64,000 nt of DNA, from assembly GCF_001999905.1 (NCBI RefSeq), contig NZ_CP019642.1:1-64000 (forward strand). The letters are read 5' to 3'. The notes beneath the pieces were generated by a model that was given only the letters and a program-made list of their open reading frames with translations, searched no databases and was not told where the DNA came from. Below are positions 57,315-64,000 of this stretch, in pieces. Within the stretch, counting starts at the first letter, position 1, and each line of letters starts with the position of its first letter. The DNA is from Planococcus lenghuensis. Lineage in GTDB: Bacteria > Bacillota > Bacilli > Bacillales_A > Planococcaceae. The position numbers and the translations under genes are program-made.

Positions 57315-58116
57315 ACTTACCCACCAACTCAAAGCGTTCTAGTTTTTCTTCAATCTCATTCACAACATCAATAAACGCTTGATGTGCCTTTCTATCATGG
57401 TGATCATCATTCCGGATCCCCGTCATATCCCACGCCTTCAGACGCTCCAGGTGTTTGATGACACTTTTAAATACGTTGTCCTCTCCAAATAGCTCAGTGG
57501 CCCTTATCACTGTACTTTGATCGACTCGGCCACCTGCACGAAGTAAGACCGGAAGAACGCCGAGAACCTGTATATCAGCGTCATATTCATCAGCCATGAA
57601 TTGCAGGTAAGAAATATATTTTTCTGCTCCCTCCAAGGAAAGTTCTTGGGCTTGCAGGATAATCAATACGTAGTCAGAGGCCATCATAGCATTATCTGAG
57701 TAGTCACTGATTGTCGGTGGAACGTCGATAAAGATGTAATCATAATTCGCTTTCAGCGGTTCTAGTAATTTTTTTAAGTATGTAATTTGATCAAGATCGT
57801 TCGAAAACTTTGAGTAAAGGAATTTCGAGAAGTTTTTAAAGGAAACCGCTGCAGGAATCAAGTCCAGATTTTCCGTCACGTTCATGACGACACTCTGGAG
57901 ATCTTCACTCCTAAATCCTTCGAAAATTGTTTTATCGATTGCATCAATGCCCGCAGAACGAGCAACCAAGGTACTGGCATTCCCTTGCGGGTCCATATCT
58001 ACCAATAACACTTTCTTATTGAGTAATGTTGCGTATTCCCAACTCGCCATGACAGATACCTTTGTTTTCCCTACTCCGCCTTTAAAATTACCCACAACGA
58101 TGGTTTTTGCAGTCAC
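57307..58116 (-). CDS. parA: ParA-family partition ATPase
   Basis: A 269-residue Walker-type ATPase. The deviant Walker A is NFKGGVGKTKVSV (residues 9-21, both Lys residues present), Walker A' VLLVDMDPQGNASTL and Walker B YIFIDVPPTISDYS. GTG 58116 follows a GGGGGGACAGT leader. It lacks the N-terminal HTH of large ParA proteins, so it is of the small type Ib kind that works with an RHH partner. It assures even plasmid segregation. The repeats at 58268-59055 upstream are the presumed centromere and operator. Confidence 0.93.
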   Translation of the reverse strand: MTAKTIVVGNFKGGVGKTKVSVMASWEYATLLNKKVLLVDMDPQGNASTLVARSAGIDAIDKTIFEGFRSEDLQSVVMNVTENLDLIPAAVSFKNFSKFLYSKFSNDLDQITYLKKLLEPLKANYDYIFIDVPPTISDYSDNAMMASDYVLIILQAQELSLEGAEKYISYLQFMADEYDADIQVLGVLPVLLRAGGRVDQSTVIRATELFGEDNVFKSVIKHLERLKAWDMTGIRNDDHHDRKAHQAFIDVVNEIEEKLERFELVGKYE

Positions 58117-58267
58117 TTACTGTCCCCCCTCTTTCCTAATTACTTTCACGAATTTCCACCTAACAAAGTTCCACCTTCGTATATATCTGATAATAACACA
58201 AGTAGAAGAATGTGTAAAAAAGAATTTATTTGTAACACAAATGTAATATTCTAATTTTGTTATAAAC

Positions 58268-59055
58268 AGAAGTGGAAAAGTAGAATTTTCTACTTCTGTG
58301 AGAAAGATGAAGAAAAAACAGAAGTGGAAAAGTAGAATTTTCTACTTCTGTGAGAAAGATGTTGCAAATAATCAGAGGTAGAAAAGTGGAAATATCTACT
58401 TACGCGAGAATGAGGTCATAAATAAGAAGAAGTAGAAAAGTAGAAATATCTACTTCTGCTGAAATGAAGTTGCAGATAATCGAAGGTGGAAAAGTGGAAA
58501 TATCTACTTACGCGAGAATGAGGTCATAAATAAGAAGAAGTAGAAAAGTAGAAATATCTACTTCTGTAAAAGTGATAAAAGAAATAACAAAAGTAGAAAT
58601 ATCTACTTTTGTTATAAAAAGGATTAATTATGCCATTGTTTCGTTGTTGATTTAACAACGTTATTGAGATCAAAAAGAAAATAAAGAACTATAGTGTAAA
58701 TAACGAAAGTAGAAAAGTAGAAATATCCACTTATGTGAGAACAGAGGCTTAAGTATGTAGAAGTAGAAAAGTAGAAATATCCACTTGTGTGAGAACAGAG
58801 ACTTAAGTATACAAAAGTGGAAAAGTAGAAATATCTACTTGTGTGAGAACAGAGACTTAAGTATACAAAAGTGGAAAAGTAGAAATATCTACTTGTGTGA
58901 GAACAGAGACTTAAGTATACAAAAGTGGAAAAGTAGAAATATCTACTTGTGTGAGAACAGAGACTTAAATATACAAAAGTAGAAAAGTGGAAATATCTAC
59001 TTATACGACTAATCGAACCATTCTCGCAGAGGTGGAAAAGTGGAAACATCTACCC
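58268..59055. repeat. Array of 14 repeats with 54-bp period, candidate centromere
   Basis: Each unit starts with two direct AGTRGAAA words and then the inverted TCTACTT, forming GTAGA-N4-TCTAC (often GTAGAAATATCTAC). Unit starts near 58268, 58320, 58374, 58428, 58482, 58536 and 58590, then after a gap of about 60 bases near 58702, 58759, 58813, 58867, 58921, 58975 and 59028. Most steps are exactly 54 bases, about five helical turns. The linkers are also nearly identical in the second block. Lies upstream of parA, so it is probably the parS-like centromere; iterons for replication are the alternative. Confidence 0.8.
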
Positions 59056-59100
59056 AAAAAGCGCTGAAAGCCTTGCTATAAAGGGCTTTACAGCGCTTTT
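59056..59100. terminator. Strong hairpin closing the repeat array
   Basis: AAAAAGCGCTGAAAGCC and GGGCTTTACAGCGCTTTT pair over about 16 bases. A- and T-tracts on each side indicate bidirectional termination. Confidence 0.7.
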
Positions 59101-59592
59101 GGTTTGCTATAGGTTTACAAAGAAGTCTTATTTTCCAGCAATGAAAATAAGGAAAGGATCTGTTGGTAGAAAACAAAAGAGATAACCGTTCAAGACCTAA
59201 AGAAAGTAGAAGATTTCTAACTACAAGCTCATGTGAGCTTTCCTGAATAGCCAGTGACTGCCGTCAGGAGCAGTTGAACCAAAAAGGGCTTCTTATGCCT
59301 CATATGGTCTTTGTGAGGGTCTTAGAGCTCCTGACGGAGCAAATGGCTGCCCCAATTTGAGTACAGTGCCGTGGTTTCTTAGTTGTGGTTTTTGGTGAGA
59401 AGTAAGATACCTTCTGTATAAAATTACAAAAGGTTTATAAAAATAAAAAAACCGCAACAAGGAGAAGTAATCTCATAAACACACGCATTGAAATGATTAA
59501 GCATCGTTTTCATTGGGCGAATCCTGCTCATCCACGTATTCCGCTCTAGTTACATACAAAAACCCTCTACTGGTTGAGAGGGCAGGGAAGCG
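59101..59592. other. Noncoding region between array and XRE gene
   Basis: About 490 bases without a gene. CCGTCAGGAGC (59261-59271) and GCTCCTGACGG (59327-59337) form a perfect 11-bp dyad with a 55-base loop that includes further pairing; this could be a small structured RNA or terminator. At 59559-59585 there is AAACCCTCTACTGGTTGAGAGGG, a hairpin serving as terminator of the leftward XRE gene. The rest is AT-rich. Confidence 0.5.
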
Positions 59593-59901
59593 TTACTTTT
59601 CATCCTTTTTGGCTTCATACGCATCAAAGCGTTCGAAGATCTTATCCAGCTGCTGATTCTGAAAATCGTCACGGAATGCGCGGGTGAACACCTCAGCCGG
59701 GTCAACATCAAGCGTATTGCAATAATGGACCAGCCATCCGATAGAAAAATTCTGTTTTCCCCGCTCGATGAGGGAAACCGTAGACGGCTTCAATTCACTG
59801 CGGGCTTCGATGTCCTGCAGCGTCAGCTTTTGCTCTTTCCGAATCGCTTTCATGGCGCTGCCGATTTTTTCGTAAATATCGTGCTCATTTTTAGAAGTCA
59901 T
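59593..59901 (-). CDS. XRE-family helix-turn-helix regulator
   Basis: A 102-residue regulator. ATG 59901 (MTSKNEHDIYEKIGSAMKAIRKEQKL) follows AAAGGAA; longer frames have no ribosome site. The Cro/CI HTH is at residues 14-70: IGSAMKAIRKEQKLTLQDIEARSELKPSTVSLIERGKQNFSIGWLVHYCNTLDVDPAEVF. Divergent from repA with about 300 bases between them, so it may control plasmid copy number or its own promoter. The helical C-terminus (FQNQQLDKIFERFDAYEAK) may dimerise. Confidence 0.85.
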   Translation of the reverse strand: MTSKNEHDIYEKIGSAMKAIRKEQKLTLQDIEARSELKPSTVSLIERGKQNFSIGWLVHYCNTLDVDPAEVFTRAFRDDFQNQQLDKIFERFDAYEAKKDEK

Positions 59902-60207
59902 CGAACGATTCCTTTCGGTTTTCGGTTCCGGTGTCTGAAAATCCATGTTATACTCAAACAAATCTTAATATATATATAAAAATTTATGTATATATAAAAA
60001 AATCCCTACTAACTCTGCTGCCGTTTTGTTTGGCGACAGCCGGCAGCAGAGTTTCCACGTAGAGAGATTACAAGGAAAACTTGATTACGCTTATTATAGC
60101 ATAATTCACGCAGCTTTGAACAGGCTTATCTGCCTGTTCGGCGGCTATGAACTCCTTCGTAATTTCTCTTTCCAAAAATTTATTGACGCAATGGAAGGAG
60201 ATCCACC
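59902..60207. promoter_or_regulatory. repA leader region
   Basis: About 300 bases between the divergent XRE and repA genes. The left part is very AT-rich with TATATATATAAAAA stretches, which can hold promoters for both genes. The middle contains the perfect hairpin 60011-60053, and the right part contains a minus-strand promoter (see candidate antisense RNA). The repA ribosome site is GGAAGGAG at 60192-60199. Confidence 0.6.
59996..60086 (-). ncRNA. Candidate antisense (counter-transcript) RNA controlling repA
   Basis: On the minus strand TTCAAA (60115-60120), a 16-base spacer and TATAAT (60093-60098) form a good promoter. A transcript starting near 60086 would run leftward through the perfect 13-bp dyad AACTCTGCTGCCG/CGGCAGCAGAGTT (60041-60053 and 60011-60023) and reach a run of seven Ts (59996-60002 in complement). 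The 17-base loop contains UUGG, a YUNR U-turn motif typical of antisense RNA loops. RepA_N plasmids such as pSK41 control repA translation through an RNA in this position. Transcription has not been shown. Confidence 0.5.
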
Positions 60208-61206
60208 ATGACCAGAAAGTACAACATCCAGGAAGAAACCGCCGAACGCTTTTACCGGCTCCCCAAACTCTTTTTCACCAGCTCCCGCTACAAAAAAATG
60301 AGCAATGACGCGAAAATCGCCTTTGCGATCCTGCAGGACCGGCTGGAACTGTCCATCCGCAATGCGTGGTTTGACGAAGAAGGAAACATTTACTTTCTCT
60401 ACGGAAATGAGCACCTGGGGGAGATCCTCAACTGCAGCAAACCCACCGTCATCAAGATCAAAAAAGAACTGCAGAAAGCGGAGCTCCTTGAAGAAAAGCG
60501 GATGGGGCTCTCACAGTCAAACCGGCTGTATTTGCTGAAACCTTTGGCCGATGAGCAGGATGTGGAAGAACTACATAAGCCTGAAAAAGACGCTGAAACC
60601 GTTGGGGCGCAACAGAAGTTAAAAAATTTAACTTCAAGAAGTAAAACTTCTTTACCTCAAGAAGTTAAAAATTTTAACCCTAATGATACTGACTTTAGTG
60701 ATCCTGAATTTAAAGAGACTGAAGAAAAGATCAATCCATCCCCAAAAGATGCCGATATTCCTCAAGTACTTCAGCAGGTCTTGGATAAAAACCAAAAGCG
60801 ATTGATGGATGATCAAATTAACATGGACGAGATCGTTCTTCACTACCATGCCCATAAAGACGTCTTGACCGACCATCAGTACGCCAATGCCGTTCAGTAC
60901 TCGCTGGAGCGCACGCCGGGCCGCATCCAAAACATCACCGCGCGCCTGACGAAAGCGGTAGCCGACAAGAAGAAATGGCTCCAGCAGCAAGCCCAGCAAG
61001 GACCGAGACAAGCACCTGGCAGACAGGAAGTGCTCCCAGACTGGTTCAAAAAGAAATACGAGGAAACAGACCCCGGCGAGGAAAAAAAGCCGACTTCAGC
61101 TGATGGAGACGAACAAAAGGCAACCTCACGCGACCTTGAAGCCGAGAAAAGAGCCATGCTGAAAGCACTGGATGAAAAGCGGAACAATCGACGTCTCAGC
61201 CAATAA
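60208..61206 (+). CDS. repA: RepA_N-family replication initiator
   Basis: A 332-residue initiator. ATG 60208 follows GGAAGGAG. The conserved N-terminal domain (residues 1-115) reads YNIQEETAERFYRLPKLFFTSSRYKKMSNDAKIAFAILQDRLELSIRNAWFDEEGNIYFLYGNEHLGEILNCSKPTVIKIKKELQKAELLEEKRMGLSQSNRLYLLKPL, a dimeric winged helix of the RepA_N group used by theta-replicating plasmids like pSK41 and pAD1. A variable middle, encoded by AT-rich palindromic DNA, and a host-specific helical C-terminal domain follow (LVLHYHAHKDVLTDHQYANAVQYSLERTPGRIQNITARLTKAVADKKKWL). The presence of this gene is the main reason to call the window a plasmid. Confidence 0.93.
   Translation: MTRKYNIQEETAERFYRLPKLFFTSSRYKKMSNDAKIAFAILQDRLELSIRNAWFDEEGNIYFLYGNEHLGEILNCSKPTVIKIKKELQKAELLEEKRMGLSQSNRLYLLKPLADEQDVEELHKPEKDAETVGAQQKLKNLTSRSKTSLPQEVKNFNPNDTDFSDPEFKETEEKINPSPKDADIPQVLQQVLDKNQKRLMDDQINMDEIVLHYHAHKDVLTDHQYANAVQYSLERTPGRIQNITARLTKAVADKKKWLQQQAQQGPRQAPGRQEVLPDWFKKKYEETDPGEEKKPTSADGDEQKATSRDLEAEKRAMLKALDEKRNNRRLSQ
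60615..60678. other. Candidate replication origin inside repA
   Basis: Three overlapping AT-rich dyads within 65 bases: AGAAGTTAAAAAATTTAACTTC, AAGAAGTAAAACTTCTT and AAGAAGTTAAAAATTTTAAC (each described from 60615, 60636 and 60659). They encode a low-complexity linker. In RepA_N plasmids the origin lies in repeats in the middle of repA, so these are the likely RepA-binding sites. Confidence 0.6.
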
Positions 61207-61414
61207 TTTTATATATAAATAAATATTTTAAGTTAAAACCGTCTGATTTCGAGACGGCTGCATTCTCAAATATCTATCACACTAAAAAAACATTGATAGA
61301 CTAGGGGCCCAAAAAGGGAAAATCCGACTAACGAATTTCGTCTCGTTTCCGTTGCCATTTTTACGGCAATTCTAATATACTGGAAACAGCAGGAAATAGA
61401 GGGAGGTGAGATTT

Positions 61415-61639
61415 GTGTTTGAACGCATTAGTGTCTTTTTGAACACGCTGTTCTCGGATATGCAATCGACATTCATCACGATTTTCATGATCGGCCTCTT
61501 AATTTGTGCGATCGGTGCCTGGTCCGGCGACGAACAAGCGACGCCCAAATTCAAAAACGGCTTGAAACTCTGCGTTGGCGGAGTTGTACTGTTTTTGCTT
61601 GCGGGACCGGTTATCGACTACATCCAGACGAATCTGTAA
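61415..61639 (+). CDS. Small membrane protein, VirB2/TrsC-like component
   Basis: A 74-residue protein. GTG 61415 is favoured by AGGGAGGTG just upstream; GTG 61406 lies inside that site. It has two hydrophobic segments (TFITIFMIGLLICAIGAW and LKLCVGGVVLFLLAGPVI) separated by a polar loop, as in pilin-like VirB2/TrbC proteins. It is first in the transfer operon before the TrsD-like and VirB4-like genes, the order found in Gram-positive type IV secretion loci. Confidence 0.72.
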   Translation: MFERISVFLNTLFSDMQSTFITIFMIGLLICAIGAWSGDEQATPKFKNGLKLCVGGVVLFLLAGPVIDYIQTNL

Positions 61640-61661
61640 TTGAAAAGGAACGTGATTCATC

Positions 61662-62696
61662 GTGAGAACCGACGCTACGCTGGAACGGCAAGAGCGCCTG
61701 CGGGAGCGGGGGAAAGTCGAATTGCCGCTGAACATCGACACACGGAAGTACTTATACGGCAACATCTCATTTTACGACCTGCTCATCGTGCTTCCGTTTC
61801 TGCTGCTGGGCGCACTGGTCGCTTACCTGCTCTTGAAAGCAGGATACCTGAACCAGCATCTCCTTCTTATCGCATTCACGCCGGCGATGATTGTGGCGGT
61901 CCTGCAGCTGAATAAGCACCCCGTCCGAAAGAACTTGTCGCTCCTCCAGTACAAAGTAATCTGGAAGCTAAAGGCAAATGCCCGGCGTAAGGAATTCCAT
62001 TACGCGAAAGGGGCTTTGCCGGCAGGGAAGGAAGAACCGGATACCCGGACCGAGCTGGGACTCGCAAATATCGCGAACGGCTGTATGGAAACGACCGATA
62101 ATCGGATTATCAAGGTGCTGGAAATCTCCTCCGTGAACCTGTCCTTGATGAATGACTTGGCGAAAGAGAATGTGCTGGAGGCGTACCAGTCGTTTATCAA
62201 CGATATGGGAGAGAAACAGATTCAGCTGATGCAGGTGGCACAGCCGATCAATTTGACGAACTACCTGATGTGGTTCAATGAGCAGGTTGGCCAAAACTCC
62301 TCGTACGCGAAGCGTGTCCTGAAGCAGGGCTATGCCAGCCAAATTGAACAGGTCCAGCGCTCCAAAAACATGGTGACGCGCAAACGGTACTTAGTCATTT
62401 CGAAACCCATCAATCGATCAGCGAATGGCTACATGCAGCTGGAAACGACCGCCAATATCCTGAAAGCCAAACTGGAGCAGATGCTGTCTGGTTATGAAAA
62501 GCTGGATGTGAACATTTTGGATAATGATGAACTGCTCAAGTTCTACTATGCCTGTCTGGACTTTGAAAGCGCCCAGGCACAGGGCGAGAACATCACGAAT
62601 AAGACAAATGCGAAACTCGATGTCGTTGTCGGTAAAAATACGGCGAAAGCGCTCGTTGAAGAATACCGGCAGCTATTGAATGACCGCTTTGAATGA
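61662..62696 (+). CDS. TrsD/TraD-like conjugation protein
   Basis: A 344-residue protein with GTG 61662 after AAAAGGAA. The N-terminus is soluble (LNIDTRKYLYGNISFY), followed by two membrane helices at about residues 40-85 (LLIVLPFLLLGALVAYLLL and HLLLIAFTPAMIVAVLQL) like VirB3/PrgI proteins. The remaining 250 residues (RIIKVLEISSVNLSLMNDLAKENVLEAYQSFINDMGEKQIQLMQVAQPINLTNYL) resemble the N-terminal part of VirB4 proteins. This is the TrsD arrangement of staphylococcal pSK41-like plasmids. It precedes the VirB4-like ATPase by 12 bases. It should anchor the ATPase to the membrane. Confidence 0.82.
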   Translation: MRTDATLERQERLRERGKVELPLNIDTRKYLYGNISFYDLLIVLPFLLLGALVAYLLLKAGYLNQHLLLIAFTPAMIVAVLQLNKHPVRKNLSLLQYKVIWKLKANARRKEFHYAKGALPAGKEEPDTRTELGLANIANGCMETTDNRIIKVLEISSVNLSLMNDLAKENVLEAYQSFINDMGEKQIQLMQVAQPINLTNYLMWFNEQVGQNSSYAKRVLKQGYASQIEQVQRSKNMVTRKRYLVISKPINRSANGYMQLETTANILKAKLEQMLSGYEKLDVNILDNDELLKFYYACLDFESAQAQGENITNKTNAKLDVVVGKNTAKALVEEYRQLLNDRFE

Positions 62697-62708
62697 GGAG
62701 GTGGCGCC

Positions 62709-64000
62709 ATGCAGTGGCTGACCAAGTGGTTACCATCCAAATCGAAGAGAGAGGCGACCTTTGAAGAGTCCGTTGGGATGAACGAAACGCTTCTTACCGC
62801 CATCGCCCCTGATAACCTGACCGAATACGATTCGTACGTCCGGATCGGGTCCAACTACACCCGGACGCTGCTCATCGTGGATTACGACCCAATTCAGGAC
62901 CAGCAGAAGATCCAGCAAGTGACCGAACTGCCCGAGAACGTGTCCATTGTCAATTACCTGCAGGAGTACAACGTTGGAGAAGTTCGGGCGCAGCTCGTCA
63001 AAAGCATCAAACAGAACCGGATGAAAATGAATACGCGATTCGCGGACGAACAGACGATTATTGAAGCGGAAGGGCAGATCGACAGCGCATCAGAAATGCT
63101 GAAGAACCTGTCCTACCGTAATGACAAAATCTATCTGTTCCATACGCTGATCCATCTTGTCGCAAGTTCTGTGGAGGAGCTCGACCAGCTGACAACGACC
63201 GTTAAAAGCAAATTCTCGAAAATCGGGATCATTCATAATCCGACAGACCGGGCAATGGATGCGTTCCGTTCATTTCTGCCGCTTAACCGGAACCGGGTGG
63301 ATGAACTCACGTACAAGATGAGCAATTCGGAAGCCATTTCCTACTTCTTTCCGCTCCATGAAAATGAAATGTTCGCCCAAACGGGCCTGATCAAAGGGCG
63401 CAACATGACGACCGGCAATGTGGTGATCGTGGACGATACGAACCTTCTGAACCGGCACGAATTTGTGATTGGCATTTCCGGAATCGGAAAATCGACGTAC
63501 TTGTTTGCCAATATGACGAATAAGCACATGCTGGGCCGGAAAATCATCACCGTGGACCCGAAAGGGGAATTCGGCCGGAATTACGCTGACCTCGGCGGTG
63601 CCTGGGTGAAATTCCAGCTGAAAGGCGGGAATCGCATCAACCCGATGGACTTGCCGAAAATCAGTGAGAAAGTGCAGCGGGAAGAACGGGAACTCGGTAA
63701 CATCCTGCTGACGAAGATTTCGAATCTCCTCGTTATGTTTCGCCTTATGTACAACTCAATGACCGACCTGCAGGAAGATATCCTGAGTCGGTACATCCAG
63801 AAAGTCTATGAGGAAAAAGGGATCAACGAGAATACGGATATCAATCAATTGACGGCGAGTGATTACCCGGTGCTTGAAGATCTGTTCCGGCTGATTGCGC
63901 GTGACAAAGAGAATGATCCGCCACTGTATGAGCGGATTCGGGACTTCCATACGACACTGGAAACCTATGTGTACGGGATCTATTCGGAACTTTTCAACGG
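62709..64000 (+). CDS. virB4: VirB4/TrsE-family conjugation ATPase (partial, cut by window edge)
   Basis: The frame opens at ATG 62709 after GAGGAGGTGGCG and is still open at the right edge, giving 430 residues of a protein normally around 600-700. The N-terminal VirB4 domain (YDSYVRIGSNYTRTLLIVDYDP, then SVEELDQLTTTVKSKFSKIGI) is followed by the ATPase core with Walker A VIGISGIGKSTYLFAN (near residue 255), TVDPKGEFGRNYADLGG and NRINPMDLPKI. Walker B would be beyond the edge. It powers assembly of the transfer channel and is in one operon with the two preceding genes. Confidence 0.92.
   Translation, partial: MQWLTKWLPSKSKREATFEESVGMNETLLTAIAPDNLTEYDSYVRIGSNYTRTLLIVDYDPIQDQQKIQQVTELPENVSIVNYLQEYNVGEVRAQLVKSIKQNRMKMNTRFADEQTIIEAEGQIDSASEMLKNLSYRNDKIYLFHTLIHLVASSVEELDQLTTTVKSKFSKIGIIHNPTDRAMDAFRSFLPLNRNRVDELTYKMSNSEAISYFFPLHENEMFAQTGLIKGRNMTTGNVVIVDDTNLLNRHEFVIGISGIGKSTYLFANMTNKHMLGRKIITVDPKGEFGRNYADLGGAWVKFQLKGGNRINPMDLPKISEKVQREERELGNILLTKISNLLVMFRLMYNSMTDLQEDILSRYIQKVYEEKGINENTDINQLTASDYPVLEDLFRLIARDKENDPPLYERIRDFHTTLETYVYGIYSELFN

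Noticed and set aside
58624-59049. Open frame of 141 codons with a repeated YLSLCSHTSRYFYFS pattern
   Set aside because: It is the translation of the 54-bp DNA array on the minus strand; no ribosome site and no protein-like composition.
58268-59055. Repeat array considered as CRISPR
   Set aside because: There are no unique spacers; linkers are themselves repeated and the period contains a dyad typical of protein-binding sites. No cas genes are present.
61207-61414. Hairpin ACCGTCT...AGACGGC after repA as terminator
   Set aside because: The stem is short and lacks a T-run; the 200-base gap otherwise holds only the promoter and GGGAGG site of the transfer operon.

Overview
The window looks like part of a large conjugative plasmid of a Gram-positive, low-to-mid GC bacterium of the Bacillales. 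Planococcaceae (Planococcus, Sporosarcina and relatives) is my best guess, from the style of the proteins, the strong Shine-Dalgarno sites, the frequent GTG/TTG starts and a Bacillales-type dispersed repeat. The plasmid call rests on a RepA_N-type replication initiator (60208-61206) with a candidate antisense RNA in its leader and AT-rich palindromes inside the gene, a ParA ATPase with a ribbon-helix-helix partner (56868-58116) beside a 14-unit, 54-bp repeat array (58268-59055), a MobA/MobL-type relaxase and VirD4 coupling protein (51334-55395), and the start of a type IV secretion operon of the pSK41 trs/tra kind that runs off the right edge (61415-64000). No tRNA, rRNA or CRISPR array was seen.

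Layout. 1-2200 is a graveyard of IS remnants (IS1182-like and IS3-like). 2217-5475 has a tyrosine recombinase, an AbrB-type regulator and a small operon of unknown function. 5729-8474 is an AT-rich two-gene Gabija-like anti-phage operon (UvrD-like helicase plus OLD-family ATPase/TOPRIM nuclease). 8799-11273 is an intact IS21-family element with a 5-bp target duplication. 11311-15073 holds a LysR regulator, a decayed MFS gene, a nitronate monooxygenase and a tautomerase. 15335-18856 holds a CGNR zinc-finger regulator divergent from an MFS transporter, and DinB-like proteins. 19107-20456 is a complete EPSP synthase (aroA), followed by a second IS21-family element and an ISBst12-type IS66 element with a perfect 8-bp target duplication.

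24647-39690 is a long run of small metabolic and housekeeping-like cargo: beta-lactamase-fold hydrolase, acetyltransferases, Nudix hydrolases, P1 peptidase, GrpB-like protein, an isoprenyl (UPP) synthase, a HAD phosphatase, a YolD-like gene under a LexA box and an NADP-dependent oxidoreductase. 39876-44269 is a recombination and defence island: a XerS-like recombinase, then a TIR-domain gene bracketed by two inverted, nearly identical 32-bp dif-like sites, then two AT-rich genes (one DUF4145-like). 44715-49423 contains a winged-helix protein, a PBECR/RelE-like nuclease candidate, a JAB/RadC-like protein, a highly structured noncoding locus and an ASCH protein.

The most interesting observation is the family of short sites with GTTCG...CGAAC arms (41068-41099, 42337-42368, 8738-8763, plus variants at 8672-8702 and 15258-15283). 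Two of them flank the TIR gene, and one lies about 40 bp upstream of the XerS-like recombinase. This resembles the pdif-module logic of Acinetobacter plasmids and the xerS/dif(SL) arrangement of streptococci, and suggests that defence cassettes on this plasmid are exchanged by Xer-type recombination. That model is inference from sequence. All family assignments come from reading motifs, not from database searches.
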